The notes beneath the pieces are model-generated. The model ran no database searches, was not told where the DNA came from, and saw nothing but the letters and a program-made list of their open reading frames with translations. Made by a program: the position numbers and the translations under genes. Source: Actinoplanes auranticolor (GTDB lineage Bacteria; Actinomycetota; Actinomycetes; Mycobacteriales; Micromonosporaceae). Taken from it: DNA of 64,000 nt. The stretch covers positions 21,125 to 85,124 of the forward strand of contig NZ_BOQL01000054.1 of NCBI RefSeq assembly GCF_018332655.1, read 5' to 3'. This document shows, one piece after another, positions 35,202-45,675 of this stretch (position 1 is its first letter; the number at the start of each line of letters is the position of its first letter).

Positions 35202-35839
35202 ACATAGAGATCTGGTACGACCTCGTCTGCCCCTGGTGCTACCTGGGCAAGCGCCGGCTGGAGGCGGTGCTGCTCGGTTTCGGCGGGGAGGTGTCGATGA
35301 CTTTCCGGGCGTACCAGCTCGACCCCGCACCGGTCCCGCCGCGGCTGCCGATCCGCCGGGCCATGGCAGCCAAGGTGGGTGACCCGCGACGGGTCGAGCA
35401 GATGCTCGCGCACGTTACGGCGATCGCCCGCACCGAAGGGCTGGCGCTGAACTACGACCGCGCGGTCGCGGCCAACACCTTCGACGCGCACCGGCTCGTC
35501 GCCTGGGCCGCGGCCCAGGAGCTGCAACTCAACATGATCGAGACGTTGCAGCAGGCGCACTTCGCCGACGGTGCCGACCTCGCCTCCCCCGCGGAGCTGG
35601 CCCGGCTGGCCGGGACCATCGGGCTCGACGCGCGGGCCGCGTTCGCCTATCTGGCCTCCCCGGCCGGCACGGACGCGGTCAACGCCGACCTGGCTGAGGC
35701 TCGCGAGCTGGGAATCACCAGCGTCCCGACCTTCGTGGTCGACCGGCGATTCGTGATCCAGGGCGCGCAGGAGCCGGCAGCCCTGCGGTCGGCCCTGGAG
35801 GAGATCGCCCGGCGCGAGGCCGTCGACGCCGCTCAATGA
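35198..35839 (+). CDS. DsbA-family thiol oxidoreductase (FrnE-like)
   Basis: Cytoplasmic thioredoxin-fold protein of 213 residues with the redox motif CPWC near the N-terminus (WYDLVCPWCYLGKRRLE) and the cis-Pro loop GITSVPTFVVD. FrnE-type proteins act as disulfide isomerases or in polyketide-related redox steps. No signal peptide. Translationally coupled to sufE (4-nt overlap). The Deinococcus FrnE comparison is family knowledge; the in vivo substrate is unknown. Confidence 0.9.
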   Translation: MNIEIWYDLVCPWCYLGKRRLEAVLLGFGGEVSMTFRAYQLDPAPVPPRLPIRRAMAAKVGDPRRVEQMLAHVTAIARTEGLALNYDRAVAANTFDAHRLVAWAAAQELQLNMIETLQQAHFADGADLASPAELARLAGTIGLDARAAFAYLASPAGTDAVNADLAEARELGITSVPTFVVDRRFVIQGAQEPAALRSALEEIARREAVDAAQ

Positions 35840-35851
35840 GCATCGCACCCA

Positions 35852-35867
35852 CGTTTCACGTGAAACG
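35852..35867. other. parS-type ParB-binding site (perfect 14-bp palindrome)
   Basis: CGTTTCACGTGAAACG lies in the 28-nt gap between the convergent DsbA-like and GNAT genes. Compare the consensus TGTTTCACGTGAAACA: only the outermost bases differ. It lies about 24 kb from parAB, on the far side of oriC. Confidence 0.85.
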
Positions 35868-36389
35868 CTATTGACGGTCATGGATGGCCCGGATCATGGC
35901 GATCCGGTGCTCGGGGTCGAGGCCGTGGGCGGCTTCCTCGCTCATCAGCGTCCGGAGTCGGGGACCCCGATCGGAGCCGGCCAGCACAGTGAAGCCGAGC
36001 CGCTCGTAGTAGGGACCGTTCCACTGCACGTCCCGGAAGGTCGTCAGGGTGAGGGCCGGCAGTCCCTGGCCGGCGGCCCAGCGCTCGACGTGGTCGATGA
36101 GGTCCCGCCCGATCCGCCGGCGGGCATGGTCGGGATGGACGCTGACCTGCTCGATGTGCGCCCGGCCGTCGACCCGCTGGACCAGCACGAAGGCAACCGG
36201 CCGATCGGCATGGTCGACCGCCACCCAGGAGAGTGCGGCGCGCTGGTATTCGGCCAGGACGTCGATGGTGGGGACGGGATGGTCGGCTATGTCGGCCATG
36301 CCGATGGTGCGGAAGAGTTCACCGGCGGCCAGCTCGATGCGCTGGATGACGGCCAGGTCGTCGGGCCGGGTCGGGCGGATCTTCGTCAC
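35868..36389 (-). CDS. GNAT-family N-acetyltransferase
   Basis: A 173-residue acetyl-CoA-dependent transferase. The N-terminus IRPTRPDDLAVIQRIELAAG is typical, the acetyl-CoA pyrophosphate loop is VHPDHARRRIGRDLIDH (RRRIG, a form of Q/RxxGxG/A), and the C-terminal strand is NGPYYERLGFTVL. Substrate unknown. The stop lies directly beside the parS site. Start GTG 36389. Confidence 0.88.
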   Translation of the reverse strand: MTKIRPTRPDDLAVIQRIELAAGELFRTIGMADIADHPVPTIDVLAEYQRAALSWVAVDHADRPVAFVLVQRVDGRAHIEQVSVHPDHARRRIGRDLIDHVERWAAGQGLPALTLTTFRDVQWNGPYYERLGFTVLAGSDRGPRLRTLMSEEAAHGLDPEHRIAMIRAIHDRQ

Positions 36390-36545
36390 GCCCTCGACCG
36401 AACCAGGAGGACGCCGACCGGTCCAGCCAATTCCGCGACCAGATAGGCAGGTCGAGTCGTCGTCGCGGTCGGCCCGACGGGCGATCCGCCGGGCAAGCAG
36501 TGAGCGGGACGTCCGGCTGATCGGCGCCCGGGTCGACGACAGCTG

Positions 36546-37094
36546 TCAGATCTCGTGGGCCAGGCCGTCGATGACCTCCGCGCCGGGCAGCGCACCCAGA
36601 GCCGGTCCCGCGATCGCGATCTTGCTGTGCCGCACCCCGGACCCGATGATCACGTGCGGCGTCGCGACGACCCGCGCGTCGACCAGCACCGGCCAGGACT
36701 GCGGCAGGCCGATCGGTGTGATGCCGCCGTACTCCATGCCCGTCAGCCGGACCGCGTCGTCCATCGGCGCGAAGCTCGCCTTGCGCACGTCCAGGTGCCG
36801 GCGCACGATCCCGTTCACGTCGGCGCGGGTGGTCGCCAGCACCACGCAGGCCGCGTACCGGGTGATCTCGCCGCGGCGGCCCGCCACGATCACGCAGTTC
36901 GCCGACTCCCCCAGCGTCACGCCGTACGCCTCGCAGAAGGCGGCCGTGTCGGCCAGCTCCGCGTCGATGGGCGCCACCAGCACCTGGTCCCCGTCGATGG
37001 GCGCCTCCGCCGGCCACACCTGCAACGCGGCCGCGACCGGCGTCGCGAGCAGATCGAGCCGGGCCATCGCGGGTTCGAGCTTCAGGGTTCCCAT
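36546..37094 (-). CDS. YbaK/EbsC-type aminoacyl-tRNA deacylase-like protein
   Basis: Shares the fold of the ProRS editing domain and of the free-standing deacylases that hydrolyse mischarged Cys/Ala-tRNA-Pro. Evidence: VIVAGRRGEITRYAACVVLATTRADVNG, then KASFAPMDDAVRLTGMEYGGITPIG with the GGxxPxG loop. About 182 residues. GGGGGAGG sits against the ATG at 37106, too close to use, so GTG 37097 or ATG 37094 is the likely start. The proS gene 2.8 kb away is a functional relative. Confidence 0.85.
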   Translation of the reverse strand: MGTLKLEPAMARLDLLATPVAAALQVWPAEAPIDGDQVLVAPIDAELADTAAFCEAYGVTLGESANCVIVAGRRGEITRYAACVVLATTRADVNGIVRRHLDVRKASFAPMDDAVRLTGMEYGGITPIGLPQSWPVLVDARVVATPHVIIGSGVRHSKIAIAGPALGALPGAEVIDGLAHEI

Positions 37095-37187
37095 CACGTC
37101 GGACATCCTCCCCCGAACCGCCCTCGGATAACCAGAAAGTCACCCCGCTCCTCAGCCCGAGCGAGATCTTGCCGACTGTCAGTGGGT

Positions 37188-37601
37188 GTGGAGGAGAGAC
37201 GCAGCGCACGGGTCGGGACTGTCAGCGGTCTCGCGCTGCTCGCCGGCGGCACAGCCGTCGCGGCGGTAGCCGGCGGCACGCACTCGTTCTTCGCCACCGC
37301 ACTGCTGGGCCTGCTCGCCCTCGGGATGGGCCACGCTCTGCTGACGGAGATCCAGCGGCAGGCGCGCCGCCGCGGGCCCGGCGGCTGGGCCGCCCACGAC
37401 ACCGTCAACACCGCACTGCTCGCATGCTGGGCGGTGGGCGCGCTGAGCGTGACGGTCCTGGCCGTCACTCCGATCGCGGTCCGGGCGGTGGGGGTCCTGC
37501 TGACCCTGGGGTACGCGGTGAGCTGCGCCTACTTCGTCCGCGAGCGCCGCCGCACGATCACCTCACCGGTCACCGAAGCGGCAGCCGTTCCCACTGACTA
37601 G
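37188..37601 (+). CDS. Small membrane protein, four predicted helices
   Basis: About 137 residues, unrecognised family. The hydrophobic segments are GTVSGLALLAGGTAVAAVAG, FFATALLGLLALGMGHALL, ALLACWAVGALSVTVLAV and AVGVLLTLGYAVSCAYFV, with a basic C-terminal tail. GTG 37188 is used (37182 is in frame too); the longer frame back to 36555 only shadows the YbaK gene. It overlaps the convergent Nudix gene by 4 nt. Confidence 0.65.
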   Translation: MEERRSARVGTVSGLALLAGGTAVAAVAGGTHSFFATALLGLLALGMGHALLTEIQRQARRRGPGGWAAHDTVNTALLACWAVGALSVTVLAVTPIAVRAVGVLLTLGYAVSCAYFVRERRRTITSPVTEAAAVPTD

Positions 37602-37993
37602 TCAACCGGCAGCGCGACGATCATCGGCGGGATCGGCAGGCCGGGGCCGTCCGGGCGTACCGCGGGCAGCGGCACCCAGTCCAGCCCGACCGGCAGCGGA
37701 CCGCCGACGTGCGGCCCGAGCTGCGGCTCGCCGTCCGCCACGGTCACCGCGAACACCGACGTCATCCCCGACGGGTACGGCGTGTCCAGCAGGTACCGCG
37801 CTTCCTTCACCACCAGGCCGACCTCTTCGAGGACCTCACGGCGTACCGCGTCCTCGGCCGTCTCCCCCGGATCGATGCCGCCGCCGGGCAGCGTCCACCA
37901 CTCCCGGTTGCCGTCACGCAGGCTGCGCTCGTGCACCATCAATACCCGGCCGTCCCGCACGATGATGGCCGCGGCTCGCTTCCGTCCACTCAC
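37598..37993 (-). CDS. Nudix hydrolase
   Basis: Hydrolyses a nucleoside diphosphate linked to another group. The 131-residue protein has a complete Nudix box GGGIDPGETAEDAVRREV-LEEVGL (GX5EX7REUXEEXGU) near residue 37, preceded by WWTLPG. Substrate not predictable. GTG 37993 has no ribosome site; TAGCCT (38000-38005) ends 6 nt upstream, again a leaderless pattern. Confidence 0.9.
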   Translation of the reverse strand: MSGRKRAAAIIVRDGRVLMVHERSLRDGNREWWTLPGGGIDPGETAEDAVRREVLEEVGLVVKEARYLLDTPYPSGMTSVFAVTVADGEPQLGPHVGGPLPVGLDWVPLPAVRPDGPGLPIPPMIVALPVD

Positions 37994-38258
37994 GAATGAA
38001 GGCTAACTGTCAGACCGTGGCCGTATGGTCACGGGCAACCGACGGCCGGCGCAACGGGAAGTGCCCGCAGGCCGTCCGCCGAGCCCGGCCAACCCCTCCG
38101 ACCGGCGCATTCTCGCCGGACCGGCCGTAGCGAGCGGATCGCCGTGGCACCGGGCCGTGGCCACGGTCACATCGATGCGGATGCCTGCGGCCGGCCGAGC
38201 GCTTCGCAGAGGTCTCCCCGGTGAACTCCCGGCCGGAAGAGGCTGACGCACGATTCAG

Positions 38259-38795
38259 TCAGACGCTGCGCAGGACCCGCTCGAACTTCTCCGGCGGCAT
38301 CGACCGGGCGTGCTCGCGGCGGCTCTCGGCGAACGCCGCCACCACGGCCTCGCGTTCGTTCTCCGGCAGGATTCCGGCGAAGGGCGAGCTCTTGCGCAAC
38401 TCCACCGCGTACGCGGCCGACGACGTCAGCGCCTCCAGCACCGCCTCGACGCCCTGGTCCAGCACGGCGTCCCAGCGATCCAGCCACTCCCACGCCCGGC
38501 CCTCGGGGTGCATCCGCCGCAGCCGGCGCAGGTTGATCGCCGCGGCGGCCAGCACGGCGCCGGGATGACGCACCAGCCGCCCGGCGACGGCTCGGTGCAG
38601 CCATAGCGTCTCGAGCTGGTCGCGGTCCATCTGCGGCTGGATCAGGGCCTCGACGTCGCTGCGGCGGATGCGCCGCCGCGAGCTGATCGTCACGTACGGC
38701 AGCAGCCCCCGCAGGCAGAGGTCGGCCACATGCGCCCGCGATGACCGCAGCAGCACAGCCGCCTCGCCGGTCGTCAGCCACTCCCGCGTGCACAT
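38259..38795 (-). CDS. Excisionase/MerR-type helix-turn-helix protein
   Basis: About 178 residues. The N-terminal HTH, EWLTTGEAAVLLRSSRAHVAD followed by ISSRRRIRRSDVEALI, is the excisionase-family winged helix. The rest is helical with LWLHRAVAGRLVRHPGAVLAAA and RRMHPEGRAWEWLDRWDAVLDQG. I do not recognise the C-terminal domain. ATG 38795 is preferred because the HTH starts 3 residues later; the frame is open to 38894. No integrase or phage gene is nearby, so it is probably a resident regulator or part of an addiction-like module. Confidence 0.7.
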   Translation of the reverse strand: MCTREWLTTGEAAVLLRSSRAHVADLCLRGLLPYVTISSRRRIRRSDVEALIQPQMDRDQLETLWLHRAVAGRLVRHPGAVLAAAAINLRRLRRMHPEGRAWEWLDRWDAVLDQGVEAVLEALTSSAAYAVELRKSSPFAGILPENEREAVVAAFAESRREHARSMPPEKFERVLRSV

Positions 38796-38886
38796 CGTCA
38801 CACGTGGATATTGACGTGCGCCCCGCCCCAAAGCAACAACCGAACGGGTCTTGACTCTTTCACCGCCCCGGCTTGTCGCGCCGGGC

Positions 38887-39201
38887 TCAGTCACCGTCCA
38901 CGTCGAAGCGGACGATCACGATCTCGTCGCCCGCCTGCAAATCCGGGTAGTAGTCGCGCAGGCCGAGGAGCACGTCGGCGGCGCCGGCGAAGCCGTCTTC
39001 CCGGGCTTCCTCGTCGGTGATGCTCCCGACCGGCTTGGCCACGGTGGAGGTGATGGAGCCCGGCAGGGAGATCTCGTCGTCGAACTCGAAGACCAACAGC
39101 GCCGGTCCGACCCGTACGGGATCCCGGAACCGCATGGTCACTCGCTTGCTGCCGTCGCGCACAGCCGGAAGGTGCGAGGCGCGGAACCGCAATCGCTGCA
39201 T
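38887..39201 (-). CDS. ASCH-domain protein
   Basis: A 104-residue ASCH (PUA-like beta-barrel) protein. It shows HLPAVRDGSKRVTMRFRDPV near the start and the closing strand YYPDLQAGDEIVIVRFDV. ASCH domains bind RNA or act as small hydrolases. The function here is unknown. It begins 10 nt from tRNA-Ala on the same strand and may be read through from it. Confidence 0.82.
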   Translation of the reverse strand: MQRLRFRASHLPAVRDGSKRVTMRFRDPVRVGPALLVFEFDDEISLPGSITSTVAKPVGSITDEEAREDGFAGAADVLLGLRDYYPDLQAGDEIVIVRFDVDGD

Positions 39202-39211
39202 GGTGGGTTTG

Positions 39212-39284
39212 TGGAGCCCAGGGGACTTGAACCCCTAACCCCCGCCTTGCAAAGGCGGTGCTCTGCCAGTTGAGCTAGGGCCCC
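39212..39284 (-). tRNA. tRNA-Ala (anticodon TGC)
   Basis: The reverse complement gives GGGGCCC-TAGCTCAACTGGCAGAGC, an anticodon arm CCGCC-TTTGCAA-GGCGG with TGC, a GGTTCAAGTCC T arm, and acceptor GGGCTCC plus discriminator A. One G-U pair in the acceptor stem. CCA is not encoded. Confidence 0.95.
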
Positions 39285-39297
39285 CGGTAGGTGGGGC

Positions 39298-39426
39298 TCA
39301 GCGCAGGTCGGGCGCGGTGGTGGCCTCGTGCCACAGGGCGCGCTCGTCGCTGGAGGCCTTGACCCTCTTGACGACCAGGGCTGTCGCGCCGATGACGCCG
39401 GCAACGATCAGGAGCTTCTTCAGCAT
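39298..39426 (-). CDS. DLW-39 family small protein
   Basis: A 42-residue protein: MLKKLLIVAGVIGATALVVK, then a short charged segment, then DERALWHEATT. The basic start, single hydrophobic helix and LW-containing tail fit the DLW-39 family, conserved in actinobacteria next to tRNA-Ala/tRNA-Ile after gyrA. It is probably a single-pass membrane peptide of unknown role. AAGGGG lies 8 nt upstream of ATG 39426. It sits between the two tRNA genes on the same strand. Confidence 0.85.
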   Translation of the reverse strand: MLKKLLIVAGVIGATALVVKRVKASSDERALWHEATTAPDLR

Positions 39427-39467
39427 TGCTGGATCCCCTTACATCTGCGGCGGGAGGTGGTGCTTGG

Positions 39468-39541
39468 TGGGGCTAGCTGGAATCGAACCAGCGACCTCAG
39501 AGTTATCAGCTCTGCGCTCTAACCGACTGAGCTATAGCCCC
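39468..39541 (-). tRNA. tRNA-Ile (anticodon GAT)
   Basis: Reverse complement: GGGGCTA-TAGCTCAGTCGGTTAGAGC, anticodon arm with CTGATAA (GAT), T arm GGTTCGATTCC, acceptor TAGCCCC, discriminator A. A CCA follows in the genome (39465-39467), so the 3' end is encoded. Confidence 0.96.
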
Positions 39542-39641
39542 GTGACAGCGACACGAAGATTACCGTACCGCCTTGCGCTACCCAAAATTGGGGGCGGCCG
39601 CCGTGCCGGACACGGCGGCCGCAACCACAGTCACGGGTGGA

Positions 39642-40541
39642 TCAGTCGCGCTCGGCGAGCGTCAGCTCGACGCCGCCGACCAGGTCGGCACAGACGTTGT
39701 AGATGAACGCGCCCAGCGTGGCCAGCGCGGTGAAGAGCACCACGTTGACCGCGCCGATCAGCATCGACGTGCCGATGACGCCCCAGGCGGTGATGCGGAA
39801 GCCACTGCCGGGCGCCGCGGCCTCGGTGCCGCCGCCGGTGGTGTTCACCAGGCTCTGCAGGCTGTTGTTGACCGTCTGCCAGACGCCCATGGCGTCGAGC
39901 GAGAGGTACAGCACCGAGGTGGCCACGACCACCACGATGAACAGGACCACCGACACGGCGAAGGCGAACTTCATCACGGACCAGGGATCGATCCGCTTGA
40001 GGTTCAGCCGGGCCCGGCGGGGGCCACGCGCCGCGGCCGACGTCACCGTCGAGCGCGCGGAACGGACCGCCTCGGAGACCCGGGCCGCACCGACGGCGGC
40101 CGAGCCGCTGGCGGCGGCGTTGCCCGAAGGGCGCTTGGGGGCCTCAGCGGGGCGCTGGGGAGCCGTACCGGGCTTGGCCGGGGGCTGAACCCCGGTGCGC
40201 CCGGCCTGCCCGCCCTGAGCCACTGCTGCGGAACCGCCGCTCTTGCCCTTGGTGACGATCGGCACCGTGGCCGAGCCCTTGGCGACCGAAGGGCCCGCCG
40301 CCGGGGCGGCCGGTGGCCGCTTCTGCTCGGCCTGACCGTCACTGTCGGCGGGCGGCTCACCCGGCGGCGGGGCCATGCCCGGCGCGCGGGTGAACTTCGG
40401 CTGGGACGGGGCATCGGCGGGTACCGCCGCGCGGCCGGCTCCCTCGCGTCCGGTCGGTGCGGCGCCGTCCTTCTTCGGCTCCGCGTCGACCGGAGATGCC
40501 GAGGATCCCGGGCCCCCCGACTTCGCCTGTGTCTCCGGCAT
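39642..40541 (-). CDS. DUF3566 transmembrane protein (gyrA-linked)
   Basis: A 299-residue protein with a long Pro/Ala/Gly-rich disordered N-terminal region (about 1-170) and a C-terminal DUF3566 domain. The domain has a helix FAFAVSVVLFIVVVVATSVL, an extracytoplasmic stretch, and a second helix ITAWGVIGTSMLIGAVNVVLF, ending with FIYNVCADLVGGVELTLAERD. It corresponds in position to the conserved gene following gyrA in mycobacteria. Function unknown. ATG 40541 has AGGA 7 nt upstream inside the gyrA 3' end; TTG 40544 is adjacent. Confidence 0.88.
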   Translation of the reverse strand: MPETQAKSGGPGSSASPVDAEPKKDGAAPTGREGAGRAAVPADAPSQPKFTRAPGMAPPPGEPPADSDGQAEQKRPPAAPAAGPSVAKGSATVPIVTKGKSGGSAAVAQGGQAGRTGVQPPAKPGTAPQRPAEAPKRPSGNAAASGSAAVGAARVSEAVRSARSTVTSAAARGPRRARLNLKRIDPWSVMKFAFAVSVVLFIVVVVATSVLYLSLDAMGVWQTVNNSLQSLVNTTGGGTEAAAPGSGFRITAWGVIGTSMLIGAVNVVLFTALATLGAFIYNVCADLVGGVELTLAERD

Positions 40542-40544
40542 CAA

Positions 40545-43055
40545 CTAGTCCTGTTCGTCAGGCTCGTCGGCATTGCGAGCAAGCGCCACGATGGTTACAC
40601 CTTCTGGGAGGTCCATCAGCTTGACCCCCATTGTGTTCCGATCCCGCGTGCGCCGTACAGGCTTCACGGGAGTCCGGATGACACCACCATTGCTGGTGAT
40701 GGCAAATAGTTCATCCTCCGGGTCGATCACGAGCGCTCCGACGAGCCCGCCACGACGCTCCGTGATCTTGGCCGTCAGCACACCCTTGCCGCCCCGGCCC
40801 TGCACCGGATACTCCTCGATCGGCGTCCGCTTCGCATACCCGCCGTTGGTCGCGACCAAAACGTCCATGCCCTCACGAACCACCTCCATCGCGAGGAGTT
40901 CGTCCGCCTCGCTGAAGCGCATGCCGATCACGCCCGAGGTCGCCCGTCCCATCGGCCGCAGCGCCTCGTCGGTCGCGTTGAACCGGATGGCCTGAGCCTT
41001 CTTCGAGACCAGGAGCAGGTCGTTCTCCGGCGCGGCCAGCGTGGCGCCCACCAATTCGTCATCCTCCCGCAGGTTGATGGCGATGATGCCACCGCTGCGG
41101 TTGGAGTCAAATTCCTCGAGGCGGGTCTTCTTCACGAGGCCATTCTTGGTGGCGAGCACAAGGTACGGCTCGACCCGGTAGTCCGGGATCTGGATGACCT
41201 GCGCGATGTGCTCGTCCGGAAGGAAGGCGAGCAGGTTGGCGACGTGCTGGCCCTTGGCGACGCGGTTGGCCTCGGGCAGCTCGTAGGCCTTCGCGCGGTA
41301 GACCCGGCCCTTGTTGGTGAAGAACAGGATCCACGAGTGCGTGGAGATCACGAAGAAGTGGCTGACGATGTCGTCCTGACGCAAGGATGCGCCGCTCACG
41401 CCCTTGCCGCCGCGCTTCTGCGAGCGGTACAGATCAACCTTCGTGCGCTTCGCGTAACCGGTTCGTGTGATCGTCACCACAACGTCCTCGCGCGCGATGA
41501 GGTCCTCCATCGAGACCTCGCCGTCGAACGGGATGATCTGGGTCTTGCGGTCGTCGCCGAAGCGGGCCACGATCTCGGCCAGCTCGTCGGAGACGATCGC
41601 CCGCTGCCGCTCCGGCTTGGCCAGGATGTCCTTGAGGTCGGCGATCTCGATCTCGATGCGGGCCAGCTCGTCGACGATCTTCTGCCGCTCCAGCGCCGCC
41701 AGGCGCCGCAGCTGCATGTCCAGGATCGCGGTGGCCTGGATCTCGTCGACGTCGAGCAGCTGCATCAGGCCCTGGCGGGAATCCTCGACGGTGGGCGAGC
41801 GCCGGATCAGGGCGATCACCTCGTCTAGCATGTCCAGCGCCTTGACCAGGCCGCGCAGGATGTGCGCGCGTTCCTCGGCCTTGCGCAGGCGGTAGGCCGT
41901 GCGCCGGCGGATGACGTCGATCTGGTGGTCGACGTAGTGCCGGATGAACTGGGCCAGGTTGAGCGTGCGCGGCACCCCGTCGACCAGCGCCAGCATGTTG
42001 GCGCCGAAGGTCTCCTGCAGCTGGGTGTGCTTGTAGAGGTTGTTCAGCACGACCTTGGCGACCGCGTCGCGCTTGAGGACCAGGATCAACCGCATTCCGG
42101 TACGCCCGGAGGACTCGTCCCGGATGTCGGCGATCCCGGTGAGCTTGCCCTCCTTGACCAGCTCGGCGACCCGCTCGGCGAGGTTGTCGGGGTTCACCTG
42201 GTACGGCAGCTCGGTGACGACCAGGCACGGCCGGCCCCGGGCGTCCTCCTCGACCTCGACCACCGCGCGCATCCGGATCGAACCCCGGCCGGTGCGGTAG
42301 GCGTCCTGAATCGCCTGCTGACCGACGATCAGGCCGCGGGTGGGGAAGTCGGGTCCCTTGACGATGCCCAGGATCGCCTCGAGCGTGGTGGCCTCGTCGG
42401 CCTCCGGGTTGTCGAGATACCACTGGACGGCGGCGGCGATCTCGCGCAGGTTGTGCGGCGGAATCTTGGTCGCCATCCCGACCGCGATGCCCTCGGAGCC
42501 GTTGACCAGCAGGTTCGGGAACCGCGCGGGCAGGATCGTGGGCTCCTTGGCCCGGCCGTCGTAGTTGTCCTGCATGTCGACGGTGTCCTCGTCGATGTCC
42601 CGCAGCATTTCCATGGCCAGCGGCGAGAGCTTCGACTCGGTGTAGCGCATGGCGGCGGGCGGGTCGTTGCCCGGCGAGCCGAAGTTGCCGTTGCCGTCGA
42701 TCAGCGGGTAGCGCAGCGACCACGGCTGGCCCATCCGGACCAGGGCGTCGTAGATCGAGGAGTCACCGTGCGGGTGGTAGTTACCCATGACGTCACCGAC
42801 GACGCGGGCGCACTTGACGTAGCCGCGGTCGGGGCGGAAGCCGGCGTCGTACATCGCGTACAGGATCTTGCGGTGCACCGGCTTGAGGCCGTCCCGTACG
42901 TCCGGCAGCGCCCGCCCGACGATGACGCTCATCGCGTAGTCGAGGTACGAGCGCTGCATCTCGACCTCGAGGCCGACCGGCTCGACCCGCTGGCTCACTC
43001 CGCCGCCGGGCACGTCCTGGGGTTCCTCGGCGGGGGTCTCGGGAGTATCCGTCAC
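40545..43055 (-). CDS. gyrA: DNA gyrase subunit A
   Basis: Breakage-reunion subunit of gyrase, 836 residues. Catalytic Tyr in AAMRYTESKL. Quinolone region GNYHPHGDSSIYDALVRMGQ, with Ser at the position equivalent to E. coli Ser83 and Asp at the Asp87 position. The GyrA-box is QKRGGKG in the C-terminal beta-pinwheel, which also has a second QGRGGKG. The N-terminal EEPQDVPGGGVSQRVEPVGLE extension is typical for actinobacteria. It lies 135 nt downstream of gyrB. Confidence 0.98.
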   Translation of the reverse strand: MTDTPETPAEEPQDVPGGGVSQRVEPVGLEVEMQRSYLDYAMSVIVGRALPDVRDGLKPVHRKILYAMYDAGFRPDRGYVKCARVVGDVMGNYHPHGDSSIYDALVRMGQPWSLRYPLIDGNGNFGSPGNDPPAAMRYTESKLSPLAMEMLRDIDEDTVDMQDNYDGRAKEPTILPARFPNLLVNGSEGIAVGMATKIPPHNLREIAAAVQWYLDNPEADEATTLEAILGIVKGPDFPTRGLIVGQQAIQDAYRTGRGSIRMRAVVEVEEDARGRPCLVVTELPYQVNPDNLAERVAELVKEGKLTGIADIRDESSGRTGMRLILVLKRDAVAKVVLNNLYKHTQLQETFGANMLALVDGVPRTLNLAQFIRHYVDHQIDVIRRRTAYRLRKAEERAHILRGLVKALDMLDEVIALIRRSPTVEDSRQGLMQLLDVDEIQATAILDMQLRRLAALERQKIVDELARIEIEIADLKDILAKPERQRAIVSDELAEIVARFGDDRKTQIIPFDGEVSMEDLIAREDVVVTITRTGYAKRTKVDLYRSQKRGGKGVSGASLRQDDIVSHFFVISTHSWILFFTNKGRVYRAKAYELPEANRVAKGQHVANLLAFLPDEHIAQVIQIPDYRVEPYLVLATKNGLVKKTRLEEFDSNRSGGIIAINLREDDELVGATLAAPENDLLLVSKKAQAIRFNATDEALRPMGRATSGVIGMRFSEADELLAMEVVREGMDVLVATNGGYAKRTPIEEYPVQGRGGKGVLTAKITERRGGLVGALVIDPEDELFAITSNGGVIRTPVKPVRRTRDRNTMGVKLMDLPEGVTIVALARNADEPDEQD

Positions 43056-43111
43056 AGTTAACCCTTACTAACAGTCAAACCCGACAAACGGCATCAGGCT
43101 ACGCATTTCGC

Positions 43112-43120
43112 TGTGGATAA
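43112..43120. promoter_or_regulatory. DnaA box between gyrB and gyrA
   Basis: TGTGGATAA is a perfect consensus DnaA box, standing alone in the 135-nt gap upstream of gyrA and about 7.8 kb from the oriC cluster. Confidence 0.65.
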
Positions 43121-43190
43121 CGTTGTGGAAAGCGGTGATTCGCTGTGCATAACCCGAGGTGAGCGGCGTCGAGTGACGCCGCTCACGTAC

Positions 43191-45143
<1,953 letters not shown>

Positions 45144-45675
45144 CCTCGGCCACTTTCTCGCGCCGGCCCGCGCGAGGCGGGCTGGTCACGGGGTTGGCGG
45201 GCGGCCGGCGGCCACCGGCGGGCAGGGCGAGCCACCGGCGACGAACCGCGGGAAGAAGGCGGACCACCGGTGGAGCCGAGCGCGCCGGTCGCCGCGGTCA
45301 CCCGCGGATCGTGATCGGCTGGAAAAATCGCGTAGCGTGACGGAGTGCCGTCACGGGGCGGACTTTCCCGGTCTCTGTCGATTCTACTCCGTCGGAGCGA
45401 GTTGTAGAGGGTCCGGCACCCTCGTCCGGGTACCTCAGATTGCCGTAGCGCGATTGAGGGCCACTCCCACGAGTCCCCCTACACGGAATGCGGGCCCCCC
45501 GCAACGGCGAACCTTTCGACGCCCGGACCCGGAGGCGCGCCTCCCGGCGGGTGGGGCCACGCGCTGCGACACTGCCTGACGACAGCAGGCGACGGTGTCG
45601 TAACCTCGCCCGCGCGGCCCGGTACACGGCCGGACGGGTCCGCAGCCCGGCAGTTCGAGGAGAGGTGAGCCCGCC
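45144..45675. promoter_or_regulatory. gyrB upstream region (divergent)
   Basis: No gene supported. On the minus strand TAGAAT (45386-45381) is a good -10 for gyrB. Between it and the start codon lies an inverted repeat GTGACGG-agtg-CCGTCAC (45337-45354) in what would be a leader of about 230 nt. On the plus strand AGGTGAG near 45662-45668 is the ribosome site for the gene at 45676. Confidence 0.45.

Noticed and set aside
38259..38795. Prophage or integrative element signalled by the excisionase-type HTH and nearby tRNAs
   Set aside because: No integrase, no phage genes and no attachment-site duplication of the tRNA ends was seen.
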